Shown here: positions 17,833 to 26,267 of the stretch, piece by piece
Layout of the letters: each line of letters opens with the position of its first letter
Position numbering within the stretch: position 1 is the stretch's first letter
Origin: Stagnihabitans lacustris
GTDB taxonomy: Bacteria; Pseudomonadota; Alphaproteobacteria; Rhodobacterales; Rhodobacteraceae
DNA length: 64,000 nt
Assembly: GCF_025950525.1 (NCBI RefSeq)
Contig: NZ_JAPDGS010000003.1
Coordinates: 248,001-312,000 of the forward strand
Reading direction: 5' to 3'
Position numbers and translations under genes: made by a program
Notes under the pieces: generated by a model
What the model saw: the letters and a program-made list of their open reading frames with translations, nothing else
Database searches by the model: none
What the model was told of the DNA's origin: nothing

Positions 17833-19542
17833 CTAAGGCATGACCTCGAACCGGTCGACATCCACCATCCCGTGATCGGTGATCTTCAGATGCGGAATGA
17901 CCGGCAGACACAAAAACGCCAGCTGCAGAAAGGGTTCCTCCAGCACGACACCCAAGGACCGCGCCGCAGCCCGCAAGGCCACCAGCTTTTCGCGGACGGT
18001 TTCAAAGGGGTCAAGGCTCATCAACCCCGCCACCGGAAGCGCCAATTCCGCCAGCACCCGCCCGCCTTCGACCACGACAAAGCCGCCCTCGATCTGCCCC
18101 AACCGGTTGCAGGCCAGGGCCATATCCGCGTAATCCGCGCCGACCACGGCGATGTTGTGGTGGTCATGACAAACGGTCGAGGCGATGGCGCCGCGTTCCA
18201 GCCCGAACCCCTGCACGAAGCCGGTGGCGAGGTTGCCGTTCTTGCCGTGCCGCTCCAGCACGGCGATTTTCACCAGATCGCGAGAGATATCCGGCCGCTT
18301 GTCGCCATCCACCGGGGCAATCTGAAACGTCAGATGTTCGGTGATGATCTTGCCGGGGATCACCCCGATGACCGGGGTTTCCACCCGGTTGCCTCCGGTG
18401 CGAAAATCCCCCGCGCTGACCTGACGCGCCTTGACCGAATGGCGCGCGACCGGTTCGACCGGAGGGCGCCCGGCAAAGGCCGCGGCATCGACCCAGACCC
18501 CGCCTGCAATCACGTCCTGCACATCGCAGGCCTCCAGACTGCCCAGAACCGCGATATCCGCCCGCCGCCCCGGCGCGATCAGCCCGCGGTCCTTCAGGCC
18601 AAAGGCCTCCGCCGCCGAGAGGCTGGCCGCGCGGTAAGCCGCCAGCACCGGCGCGCCCCAGGCAATCGCCGTCCGGATGATCCAGTCCAGATGACCATGC
18701 TCGCCGATGTCCAAAGGGTTCCTGTCATCGGTGCAGAAACACAAATACGGCGCGTGACGTTCGGTCAACAGCCCGACCAGCGCCCGCAAATCCTTGGACA
18801 CCGACCCCTCGCGGATCAAGACGCGCATCCCCTTGCGCAGCTTTTCCAGCGCCTCGTCATACCCCGTCGCCTCGTGCTCGGTCCGGATGCCCGCCGCCAG
18901 ATAGCCGTTCAGGTCATTGCCCCGCAGCAGGGGCGCATGGCCGTCGATATGGGCGCCCTGCCACAGGGCCAGCTTTTCCATGCAGCCCGCATCCTGCATC
19001 AGCACGCCGGGATAATTCATGAACTCTGCCAGGCCGATGCCCTGCGGATGGTCCTTGAAGGGCGCCAGATCCGCCGCTCCCAGCACCGCCCCCGTCGTCT
19101 CCATATGGGTCGAGGGCACGCAAGAGCTGACCTGAACCCGCAGGTCCATCAAGAGCTTGCCGGCGCAGTCAAAGAAATACTGCAGGCCCGTTGTGCCGCA
19201 GACATTGGCGATTTCATGCGGGTCGCAAATCGCCGTTGTCACGCCATGTGGCGTCACGCAGCGGTCGAACTCTTGCGGCGTCACAAGGCTGCTTTCGATG
19301 TGCAAATGGGTGTCGATAAAGCCCGGGACCAGGATTTTTCCGGTCAGGTCGATTTCGCGCCGCCCGCTGTAGGTGCCAAAGACGCCCACGATCGTGTCGC
19401 CGCAAATCGCCACATCGGTGTCCACCAGATCCCCGGTGATCAGGTCAAAAACCCGGCCGCCCTTCAGCACCAGGTCGGCGGGAACCGCGCCGCGGCCTTG
19501 GGCGATGCGGGCGGATAGGGGGGCTTTGGGCGCGATATCCAT
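17833..19542 (-). CDS. ade: Adenine deaminase
   Basis: A 569-residue amidohydrolase converting adenine to hypoxanthine in purine salvage. Metal-binding motifs are in place: [28 protein letters not shown], and [13 protein letters not shown] in the C-terminal part. Length fits the two-domain Ade family. The ATG at 19542 follows AAGGAG; a start seven codons upstream lacks a ribosome site. It ends just before the tandem hairpin array. Confidence 0.93.
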   Translation of the reverse strand: MDIAPKAPLSARIAQGRGAVPADLVLKGGRVFDLITGDLVDTDVAICGDTIVGVFGTYSGRREIDLTGKILVPGFIDTHLHIESSLVTPQEFDRCVTPHGVTTAICDPHEIANVCGTTGLQYFFDCAGKLLMDLRVQVSSCVPSTHMETTGAVLGAADLAPFKDHPQGIGLAEFMNYPGVLMQDAGCMEKLALWQGAHIDGHAPLLRGNDLNGYLAAGIRTEHEATGYDEALEKLRKGMRVLIREGSVSKDLRALVGLLTERHAPYLCFCTDDRNPLDIGEHGHLDWIIRTAIAWGAPVLAAYRAASLSAAEAFGLKDRGLIAPGRRADIAVLGSLEACDVQDVIAGGVWVDAAAFAGRPPVEPVARHSVKARQVSAGDFRTGGNRVETPVIGVIPGKIITEHLTFQIAPVDGDKRPDISRDLVKIAVLERHGKNGNLATGFVQGFGLERGAIASTVCHDHHNIAVVGADYADMALACNRLGQIEGGFVVVEGGRVLAELALPVAGLMSLDPFETVREKLVALRAAARSLGVVLEEPFLQLAFLCLPVIPHLKITDHGMVDVDRFEVMP

Positions 19543-19730
19543 GGGACGACTCCTTTCGGGCAATCAAAGCCGCAAACCCGCCTGCCGTCCAGCGCCCCGC
19601 TTTCCACCGTCCAAATCCCCGCCCGCGTCCAGCCGTTGATGCGCCCCCGCTGGTTCCTTTGGCGCAAAGCCCCTCCCGCAGGGCCGCGCCCCTCTTGCCC
19701 CCGCGCCCCCGCCCTGCCACTTTCGCCGCC

Positions 19731-20660
19731 ATGGAACAGCCGCCCTTTTCGAATCCCCTGCGGGGGATCTTGCTGAAACTGGCTTCGGTGCTGGTCTTCA
19801 TCGTCATGTCGTCCTTGATCAAGGAAACCTCCTCCCATGTCCCGGCGGGCGAGGCGGTGTTTTTCCGGTCGTTCTTCGCCATTCCGGTGATCTTTGCCTG
19901 GCTGGCTCTGCAAGGAGAGGTCGCGGGCGTCATCCGCACCACCAACATCGCGGGCCATTTCTTTCGCGGCTTCATGGGGACCTGCGCCATGGGGATGGGC
20001 TTTGCGGCGCTGGCCTATCTGCCGCTGCCCGAGGTCACGGCCATCGGCTATGCCTCGCCGCTGTTGGTCGTGATCCTTGCCGCGATGTTCCTGGGCGAAC
20101 AGGTGCGGCTGTTTCGCATGTCGATGGTCGCGCTGGGCCTGACGGGCGTGCTGATCGTCCTTGCCCCCCGCCTGTCCGTGACCGAGGCCGCGGGCACGAA
20201 AGAGGCCTTCGGTGCCATGGTCGTGCTGATCTCGGCCATCTGCGCAGCGCTGGCGCAAGTCTTTGTCCGCAAACTGGTGCTGACGGAAAAGACCGCGGCC
20301 ATCGTCTTCTGGTTCTCGACCTCGTCCACGCTTCTGTCGCTGTTGACCATCCCCTTCGGCTGGGTCTGGCCCACCCCGTTCGAGACCGCGCTTCTGGTCA
20401 CATGCGGCATCCTGGGCGGGGTGGGGCAGATCTTCTTGACCTCGTCCTACCGCTATGGCGACGCCTCGTTGATCGCGCCCTTTGACTATGCCTCGATGAT
20501 CTTTTCGCTGGGCATCGGCTGGTTCTTTTTCGCCGAGGTGCCGACCCTGACCATGCTGGCGGGCGCCACTCTGGTCGTGCTGGCGGGCATCCTGATCATC
20601 TGGCGCGAACGCCAGTTGGGGCTGAAACGCGAACAGACCGCCGTGACGCCGCAGGGCTAA
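19731..20660 (+). CDS. DMT/EamA family transporter
   Basis: A 309-residue integral membrane protein with about ten hydrophobic helices in two EamA repeats, placing it in the drug/metabolite transporter superfamily in the inner membrane. Landmarks are AGEAVFFRSFFAIP in the first repeat and SYRYGDASLIAPFDY in the second. The substrate cannot be inferred. The ATG at 19731 lacks a clear Shine-Dalgarno sequence and follows a very C-rich leader; a TTG in frame at 19659 is possible but less likely. Confidence 0.85.
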   Translation: MEQPPFSNPLRGILLKLASVLVFIVMSSLIKETSSHVPAGEAVFFRSFFAIPVIFAWLALQGEVAGVIRTTNIAGHFFRGFMGTCAMGMGFAALAYLPLPEVTAIGYASPLLVVILAAMFLGEQVRLFRMSMVALGLTGVLIVLAPRLSVTEAAGTKEAFGAMVVLISAICAALAQVFVRKLVLTEKTAAIVFWFSTSSTLLSLLTIPFGWVWPTPFETALLVTCGILGGVGQIFLTSSYRYGDASLIAPFDYASMIFSLGIGWFFFAEVPTLTMLAGATLVVLAGILIIWRERQLGLKREQTAVTPQG

Positions 20661-20718
20661 GGTTGCTTATGCGCCCCCATGCCGCTAAATGGCTGCAACC
20701 CGGAATCAGGAGAGCGTC

Positions 20719-22374
20719 ATGGCAGCCTATCAATACGTCTATCACATGCAGAACGTCTCCAAGACCTATCCGGGCGGCAAGAAGTGCTTCGAGAACATCA
20801 ACCTGAACTTCCTGCCGGGGGTCAAGATCGGTGTGGTCGGCGTGAACGGCGCCGGTAAGTCGACGCTGCTGCGCATCCTGGCCGGCACCGACAAGGATTT
20901 CACCGGCGAGGCCTGGGCCGCCAAGGGCGCCAAAGTGGGCTACCTCGCGCAGGAACCGCAGCTGGACGCCTCGCTGGACGTGCGGGGCAACGTCAAGCTG
21001 GGCTGCGCCGAAAAGGTCGCCAAGCTGGACCGCTATAACGAACTGGCGATGAACTACTCGGACGACACCGCCGACGAGATGAGCCGCTTGCAGGACGAGA
21101 TCGACGCCGAAAACCTGTGGGACTTGGACAGCCAGATCGACGTGGCGATGGAGGCCCTGCGCTGCCCGCCCGACGATTGGGCGGTCGAAAACCTCTCGGG
21201 CGGGGAACGTCGCCGGGTGGCCTTGTGCCAACTGCTGCTGGCGGCGCCTGACATGCTGCTTCTGGACGAACCTACCAACCACTTGGACGCCGAGTCGATC
21301 GCCTGGCTGCAACAGCACCTGATGGCCTATAAGGGCACGATCCTGGTCGTGACCCACGACCGCTACTTCCTGGACGACATCACCGGCTGGATCCTGGAAT
21401 TGGACCGCGGCCGTGGCATTCCTTACGAGGGCAACTACTCCGCCTGGCTGGAGCAAAAGGCCAAGCGCGCCGCACAAGAGGCCCGCGAAGACCGGTCGAA
21501 GCAGAAGGCGATGGAAAAGGAACTGGAGTGGATCCGCGCCGGTGCCCGTGCCCGTCAGGCCAAGCAGAAGGCCCGTATCACCAAGTATAACGAGATGGCG
21601 ACGCAGACCGTCCGCGAACGCGCGACTTCGGCGCAGATCATCATCCCGAACGGCGAGCGTCTGGGCGGCAAGGTGATCGAGGTCGAGGGTCTGACCAAGC
21701 ATATGGGCGACAAGCTTCTGGTCGAGAACCTGAGCTTTGTGGTGCCCCCGGGTGCGATTGTGGGGGTTATCGGCCCGAACGGCGCCGGGAAATCGACTTT
21801 GTTCCGCATGATCACCGGGCAGGAGCAGCCCGACGCCGGGACGATCACGCTGGGGACGACGGTGCAGCTGTCTTATGTGGACCAGTCGCGCGATGCCCTG
21901 GAGCCGGGCAAGACGGTTTGGGAAGAGATCTCGGGCGGGGCGGAAGTCATCCACTTGGGCGATTACGACGTGAACTCGCGCGCCTATTGCGGTGCCTTCA
22001 ACTTCAAGGGCACCGATCAACAGAAGAAGGTCGGCACGCTGTCGGGCGGTGAGCGCAACCGCGTCCACATGGCCAAGCTGTTGAAATCGGGCGGCAATGT
22101 GCTGCTGCTTGACGAACCGACCAACGACCTGGACGTGGAAACGCTTCAGGCGCTTGAAGCCGCCATCGAAGACTTCGCCGGCTGCGCCGTGATCATCAGC
22201 CACGACCGCTTCTTCCTGGACCGGCTTTGCACCCATATCCTGGCGTTTGAGGGTGATGCTCATGTCGAATGGTTCGAAGGCAACTTCGAGGCCTATGAGG
22301 AAGACAAAGTGCGTAGGTTGGGGCCGGACAGCATCGAGCCGACACGGGTGAAGCACAAGAAGTTCACGAGGTGA
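20719..22374 (+). CDS. ettA: Energy-dependent translational throttle protein EttA
   Basis: A 551-residue ABC-F ATPase with two nucleotide-binding domains and no membrane part. Walker A motifs are GVNGAGKST and GPNGAGKST; signatures are LSGGERRR and LSGGERNR. The N-terminus (YVYHMQNVSKTYPGGK) and length are typical of EttA, which binds the ribosomal E site and gates translation by the ATP/ADP ratio. The ATG at 20719 follows AGGAGAG. A hairpin terminator follows the stop. Confidence 0.95.
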   Translation: MAAYQYVYHMQNVSKTYPGGKKCFENINLNFLPGVKIGVVGVNGAGKSTLLRILAGTDKDFTGEAWAAKGAKVGYLAQEPQLDASLDVRGNVKLGCAEKVAKLDRYNELAMNYSDDTADEMSRLQDEIDAENLWDLDSQIDVAMEALRCPPDDWAVENLSGGERRRVALCQLLLAAPDMLLLDEPTNHLDAESIAWLQQHLMAYKGTILVVTHDRYFLDDITGWILELDRGRGIPYEGNYSAWLEQKAKRAAQEAREDRSKQKAMEKELEWIRAGARARQAKQKARITKYNEMATQTVRERATSAQIIIPNGERLGGKVIEVEGLTKHMGDKLLVENLSFVVPPGAIVGVIGPNGAGKSTLFRMITGQEQPDAGTITLGTTVQLSYVDQSRDALEPGKTVWEEISGGAEVIHLGDYDVNSRAYCGAFNFKGTDQQKKVGTLSGGERNRVHMAKLLKSGGNVLLLDEPTNDLDVETLQALEAAIEDFAGCAVIISHDRFFLDRLCTHILAFEGDAHVEWFEGNFEAYEEDKVRRLGPDSIEPTRVKHKKFTR

Positions 22375-22380
22375 GTTGAA

Positions 22381-22402
22381 GGGGCGGGGGAAACCCCGCC
22401 CT
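22381..22402 (+). terminator. Rho-independent-type terminator after ettA
   Basis: GGGGCGGGG and CCCCGCCC pair around a GAAA loop, seven bases after the ettA stop, followed by TTTAAACTT. The T-run is short but the stem is strong. Confidence 0.65.
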
Positions 22403-22492
22403 TTAAACTTAGGGACTAAAGCTCCACTTGCAGTTAGCTGGCTGCGCTGAGTTTTCAGCGGTTTAGCTTTGCGGAGCCCTTTTGTTGAATTA

Positions 22493-22521
22493 TTGATTTT
22501 TGTCCGAGTGCGTGTTATGAT
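22493..22521 (+). promoter_or_regulatory. Sigma-70-like promoter for the secreted orphan protein
   Basis: TTGATT and TATGAT are separated by exactly 17 bases, ending 26 bases before the start codon at 22548. It sits in an AT-richer stretch unlike the surrounding DNA. Confidence 0.5.
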
Positions 22522-22547
22522 TGCTCTTGAATTGATAGGGTGCGGTC

Positions 22548-23306
22548 ATGAAACAATTCGTTGGGGCGCTGGTTTGCGCGATAGGAATTTGCGGCTTTGA
22601 TCTGCAGGCAAAGGCAGACGTAGTCGTTACAGACCTTGGTTTTTTCTCGGACTGTTATCAGGCAGTGGCATATCGAGATGGAACGCTGTTTGAGATGCTA
22701 AGTGCCAATATCGACTCATATGATCCCGAGTTCGAAGCGAGGATCGACGCCACTATTACCGAGTTTGCCACCTATCGAGATCAGTCACAGTCGATCTATG
22801 ATGCTGCAACTGATGAAATGAAGAAGAGAATGGCAGCCGCTGCGGCGAAATTCATCTTTTTTGACCTGCTGGCAGATCGTGGTTTGGAAGCGATTCCCCA
22901 GACGTTCAAGGACGCCTATTCCGTGCAGGATTGGGAGGCCTTTGAGGCAGTCGTGAAAGAGGCCAATGCTCTCAAGGCTCGTGTGATGGAAGAGGCGATT
23001 ACAGGCAAGCCGTTTTCCGATGATTATGCGATTGGGCGTGCTCAGGACATCCTGAAGGATTTTCTGCAGAGTAAAGCCAGCAAGCTTGCTGGACCCCATG
23101 GTGCTCTTTTCCTGAAGGTTGGTTTCCTTGGCATGGACGGGTTGGAGATCTATCTTGACACGCTTCCGCGTCGGAAAGAGGGCGAAGCAGAGTTTGGAAT
23201 TTATGCGGATGCAATTGCCAAGCTGCATGAGCAGTCCAAGCAAGCGCCAATTTCATTCCTAAACAAGGTCAAGAATCAGATCGACAGTGCCTGTAGCCCC
23301 GGTTGA
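22548..23306 (+). CDS. Secreted hypothetical protein in an AT-richer island
   Basis: A 252-residue protein I do not recognise. It starts with a signal peptide (FVGALVCAIGICGFDLQAKA), and the mature part is mainly helical and acidic, with two Cys (SDCYQAV near the N-terminus and SACSPG at the end) that could form a disulfide in the periplasm. Its codon use is clearly lower in GC at third positions than all neighbours (many AAT, GAT, TTT, TAT codons), suggesting recent acquisition. It has its own promoter-like sequence and a weak ribosome site. It is flanked by ettA and a convergent aldolase gene. Confidence 0.7.
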   Translation: MKQFVGALVCAIGICGFDLQAKADVVVTDLGFFSDCYQAVAYRDGTLFEMLSANIDSYDPEFEARIDATITEFATYRDQSQSIYDAATDEMKKRMAAAAAKFIFFDLLADRGLEAIPQTFKDAYSVQDWEAFEAVVKEANALKARVMEEAITGKPFSDDYAIGRAQDILKDFLQSKASKLAGPHGALFLKVGFLGMDGLEIYLDTLPRRKEGEAEFGIYADAIAKLHEQSKQAPISFLNKVKNQIDSACSPG

Positions 23307-23318
23307 GGTTTGGACCCC

Positions 23319-24065
23319 TCACCCCGCATACCCCGCCCCCTCTTCATCCAACAGCGCCTTGATCTCGCGGAAGTGGAAGTTTGCGAAATCCGGGTAGGAT
23401 TCCCATTCGCGGGCGGTTTTCTCGGCGACTTCGTCGCTTAGCACCCGCAAGGGCCGACCGGTTTGCAGGGCCTTGATATAGGTCTCGGCGGCGCGTTCGA
23501 AATAATACAACCGGTTGAAGGTCTCGGCCACGGTCCGCCCGATGATCAGCACCCCGTGGTTGCCCATCACCATGGCGATCACCTTGGGATCGGCCAGCAT
23601 CGCCGCACAGCGGGCGCCCTCTTCGTCAAAGGCCATGCCGCCGTAATGCGCGTCCACCACCTGGCGGCCAAAGAACATCGCGGAGTTCTGGTCGATCGGC
23701 GGCAGGACCGAATCCGCCAACGAGGCCAAAACCGTCGCATGGATCGAATGGACATGCATCACGCAGCGCGCATGGGGCAGCGCCCGGTGGATCGACCCAT
23801 GCAGGCCCCAGGCGGTCGGATCGGGGGCGTCGGGACGCTCCATCGTGCGGGGATCATTGGCGTCGATTTCCACCAGCGACGAGGCCGTTATCCGCCCGAA
23901 ATGCCGCCCGTTCGGGTTTATCAGGAACCGCGAGCCGCTGTCGTTCACCGCCAGACTGAAATGGTTCGCCACCGCCTCATGCAGGTTCATCCGCACGGTC
24001 CAGCGGAAGGCCGCGGCCAGGTCGACCCTATCGGCCCAATGGGTGATATTCGCCCGTTCGTTCAT
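23319..24065 (-). CDS. Class II aldolase/adducin family protein
   Basis: A 248-residue zinc-dependent aldolase/epimerase-fold protein. The metal-binding His pair is visible in VMHVHSIHATVLASL, with a third in MVMGNHGVLIIG, and NHFSLAVND near the N-terminus matches the phosphate/substrate loop. It lies one base after the HSL-type hydrolase gene and has a GGAGGG ribosome site, so the two form an operon. The substrate is unknown; fuculose-phosphate aldolase-like chemistry on small acids is one possibility. Confidence 0.85.
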   Translation of the reverse strand: MNERANITHWADRVDLAAAFRWTVRMNLHEAVANHFSLAVNDSGSRFLINPNGRHFGRITASSLVEIDANDPRTMERPDAPDPTAWGLHGSIHRALPHARCVMHVHSIHATVLASLADSVLPPIDQNSAMFFGRQVVDAHYGGMAFDEEGARCAAMLADPKVIAMVMGNHGVLIIGRTVAETFNRLYYFERAAETYIKALQTGRPLRVLSDEVAEKTAREWESYPDFANFHFREIKALLDEEGAGYAG

Positions 24066-24066
24066 G

Positions 24067-24948
24067 TTACCCTCCATAAGGCCAATCGCCCTTGGCCAAG
24101 GCGGAGACCGCCGCCACGATTCGTCCGAAACTGTCGCGCGCCCGCCCGACCGAATGGCGCGCGCGCAGATAGCCATGCACCAGGCCCGCTTCGGTAAAGC
24201 TGACCGCGCGCCCCCCCGCAGCCCGAGCCCGCGCGGCATAGGCCTCAGCATCATCGCAAAGCGGGTCACATTCTGCGCCAAAAGCGACCGTGGGCGGTAG
24301 GCCGGTGAAATCCCCCAGCAGCGGAGAAACCGTCGGGTCCGGCGCCGGCACCTCGCCGCCATGACGGATGCCGGCATAGAACAGCACATCCGCCCGGGTC
24401 AGCATCGGCGCATGGGCATGGGTCAGGTAGCTGCCGCGATCCACGTCTCCGCCAAGGCCGGGATAGATCAGCACCTGGCCGCGCACCGGAACTTGGGCTG
24501 CCACCGCAGCGCAAAGGTTGCCACCGGCGCTGTCGCCCACCAGAACCACATCCCCTAGCGCCCGCACGACGGCAAGGCAGTCCTCCAGGGCGGCGGGGTG
24601 GCGGTGTTCGGGCGACAGGCGGTAGTCGACCAGCACGACCCGCAGGCCTGTGGCGGCCGCGATCTCGGCGCAGACATCGTCATGGCTGTTCAGGCCGCCG
24701 ACCACAAAGCCTCCGCCATGCAGATAGACCACGGCCGGAGCATCCCCGGCGAAATCGCGCACCGGAACGCCCGCGATCTGGTGATCGACCGGGCGCGTCG
24801 CATAGGGCCGGTGAAACACCCGGCACATGGCGTCATAGACCCGCCTTTGCCCGGCGCTATCCAGGTCCACCGCATCCGCCGGATAGGCCGCATCGGTGGC
24901 GCGGATGAAGGCCCAGGTCTCTTCGTCGATCAGCTTTGAATAATCCAT
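24067..24948 (-). CDS. Alpha/beta hydrolase, HSL family
   Basis: A 293-residue esterase/lipase of the hormone-sensitive-lipase family. The oxyanion motif YLHGGGFVVGG and nucleophile elbow VGDSAGGNL are clear, followed by the Asp in ECDPLCDDAE and the His in LVHGYLRA. The start is the ATG at 24948; the frame continues upstream to 25479 but that part overlaps the divergent gene. It is co-transcribed with the class II aldolase gene. No signal peptide. Confidence 0.88.
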   Translation of the reverse strand: MDYSKLIDEETWAFIRATDAAYPADAVDLDSAGQRRVYDAMCRVFHRPYATRPVDHQIAGVPVRDFAGDAPAVVYLHGGGFVVGGLNSHDDVCAEIAAATGLRVVLVDYRLSPEHRHPAALEDCLAVVRALGDVVLVGDSAGGNLCAAVAAQVPVRGQVLIYPGLGGDVDRGSYLTHAHAPMLTRADVLFYAGIRHGGEVPAPDPTVSPLLGDFTGLPPTVAFGAECDPLCDDAEAYAARARAAGGRAVSFTEAGLVHGYLRARHSVGRARDSFGRIVAAVSALAKGDWPYGG

Positions 24949-25047
24949 GCCACCACTCTGCCCCGACCTGCCGCCATGAGGCCAGCCCCGCGCCCCATTT
25001 CCGCCCGCATTCTTGGTGATTTTGATTGAAATGTTAAGGAGCACGTC

Positions 25048-25473
25048 ATGCAACTGATCCACGCCTTTCCTCATCCCGGTCTTCTGGTCGGATCGGGCGT
25101 TCGGGTGCTTTTGCTGTCCGGTCAGCCCGAGCCCATCGCCCGCCGGCTGGAGGCCCTGGGCGCCCGGGTCGAAACCCGCGACGAGCTTTACACCGCGCTG
25201 TCCGACATCCTGGAAGACCCGCAGGGCCTGGGGCTTTTCGTGGTCGATTGCGACACGATCGGGATGGAGGGCGCACAGACGGTGCGCCGGGCGCTGCATG
25301 TCATCTCCGAGACGCGGCGGGCGATCCCGATGATCCTGATTTCCCGCGACTTCCCGCGGCAAAGCTTTCCCGAGGACCGCTTCGACCCGGTGCAACTGCG
25401 TGCGCCCCTGTCGGCAGTGTCGCTGAAGGTGGGCTATGAACATGCCCTGCGCGACCGCGTCGACTTGCAGTGA
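25048..25473 (+). CDS. Degenerate receiver-like protein
   Basis: A 141-residue protein with the alternating strand-helix pattern of a CheY-like receiver: strand 1 VRVLLLSG, strand 3 LFVVDCD with an Asp where the phospho-acceptor would be, and strand 4 IPMILIS. The acidic pair after strand 1 is missing (SGQPE), and the conserved Lys of strand 5 is replaced (LRAPLS). It therefore looks like a pseudo-receiver that may not be phosphorylated normally. Clear AAGGAG site. No DNA-binding domain and no adjacent kinase gene. Confidence 0.62.
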   Translation: MQLIHAFPHPGLLVGSGVRVLLLSGQPEPIARRLEALGARVETRDELYTALSDILEDPQGLGLFVVDCDTIGMEGAQTVRRALHVISETRRAIPMILISRDFPRQSFPEDRFDPVQLRAPLSAVSLKVGYEHALRDRVDLQ

Positions 25474-25526
25474 GGCCACCAGGGAATCGGGGTCGCAGAA
25501 CTGGGGCGCAAGAGCCGCGGCAATGA

Positions 25527-25556
25527 AAAAAGGCGCGAGGGCCCCTCGCGCCTTTT
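25527..25556. terminator. Bidirectional terminator
   Basis: AAAAGGCGCGAGG and CCTCGCGCCTTTT form a long stem with A- and T-runs on both sides, between the convergent receiver-like gene and the cold-shock gene, so it can stop transcription in both directions. Confidence 0.85.
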
Positions 25557-25575
25557 CCCGAATGGGTGTCGCGGC

Positions 25576-25782
25576 TTATGCCAGCGAGATATTGATCGCC
25601 GATTCGCGGCCGTCGCGGCCCGATTCGATATCGAAGACGACCGGTTGGCCGTCCTTCAGCGAGGTCAGGCCAGCGCGTTGCAGAGCGGTGATGTGGACGA
25701 ACACGTCCTTCTTGCCGCCTTCGGGGGCGATGAAGCCGTAGCCTTTGGTTTCATTGAACCATTTCACGGTGCCCTTGGCCAT
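25576..25782 (-). CDS. Cold-shock domain protein
   Basis: A 68-residue CspA-family single-stranded nucleic-acid-binding protein. RNP1 (KGYGFIAP) and RNP2 (DVFVHI) motifs are present. It acts as an RNA chaperone in the cytoplasm. The ATG at 25782 follows AGGAG; a start six codons upstream is unlikely. The 156-base upstream region is a possible long 5' leader, common for such genes. Confidence 0.95.
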   Translation of the reverse strand: MAKGTVKWFNETKGYGFIAPEGGKKDVFVHITALQRAGLTSLKDGQPVVFDIESGRDGRESAINISLA

Positions 25783-25905
25783 CGTGATCACTCCTGTCAA
25801 AACCCGCCCGCGGAATGCGGCGGCTCGGCTCAGTCAGCTTTTCGAAAGTCGGGCCGATTGGGCGGACAGGTCGAAGACAACGTAGCAGGCTTTGTATGCA
25901 AGAAT

Positions 25906-25930
25906 GCGGGGGCCAAATCAAGGCCCCCGC
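25906..25930 (-). terminator. Hairpin terminator after the YdcH gene
   Basis: GCGGGGGCC/GGCCCCCGC stem with a 7-nt loop, followed on the minus strand by ATTCTTGC. It lies 9 bases past the minus-strand stop at 25939. Confidence 0.65.
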
Positions 25931-25938
25931 TGGGGGTG

Positions 25939-26172
25939 TCAAGCCAAAGCCTTGGCGATCTGATCTTTTAGTGACAGTCGCTGCTTTCGCAGGCGGGTTT
26001 CCTCTTCTTCGGAAATCGTGTCGACCCGGGTTTCGGCCCGGTGCAGGGCGCGGTTCACCTCGTGATAGCTGTCGGCCAGCTTGCGGAAATGGTCATCCGA
26101 AGCGCGCAGGGCGTGGATCGCCTCGGCCTTGGCGGGGAATTCCTCGTGCAGTTCATGGGGGGTGTTGGACAT
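25939..26172 (-). CDS. YdcH/DUF465 family protein
   Basis: A 77-residue, highly charged, entirely helical protein of the DUF465/YdcH family (HELHEEFPAKAEAIHAL, then DDHFRKLADSYHEVNR and LRKQRLSLKDQIAK). Likely a short coiled coil in the cytoplasm; function unknown. The ATG at 26172 has a strong AAAGGAG upstream. Confidence 0.85.
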   Translation of the reverse strand: MSNTPHELHEEFPAKAEAIHALRASDDHFRKLADSYHEVNRALHRAETRVDTISEEEETRLRKQRLSLKDQIAKALA

Positions 26173-26267
26173 CTTGGTCTCCTTTCCCTGCAAGCCTGCG
26201 GCAGAGAGCCGCCGTCTGCCTTGACCTGCGTCAAGCGTGGTTTGCGCAGGCCACGCTTTCGCGTTAG

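Noticed and set aside
20596..22356. A 586-codon open frame on the minus strand
   Set aside because: Antisense to ettA, whose two ATPase domains are unmistakable.
23319..24948. Fucose/fuculose catabolic pair
   Set aside because: The class II aldolase/adducin fold is too broad to assign fuculose-phosphate aldolase, and the partner is an HSL-type esterase, so no pathway was named.
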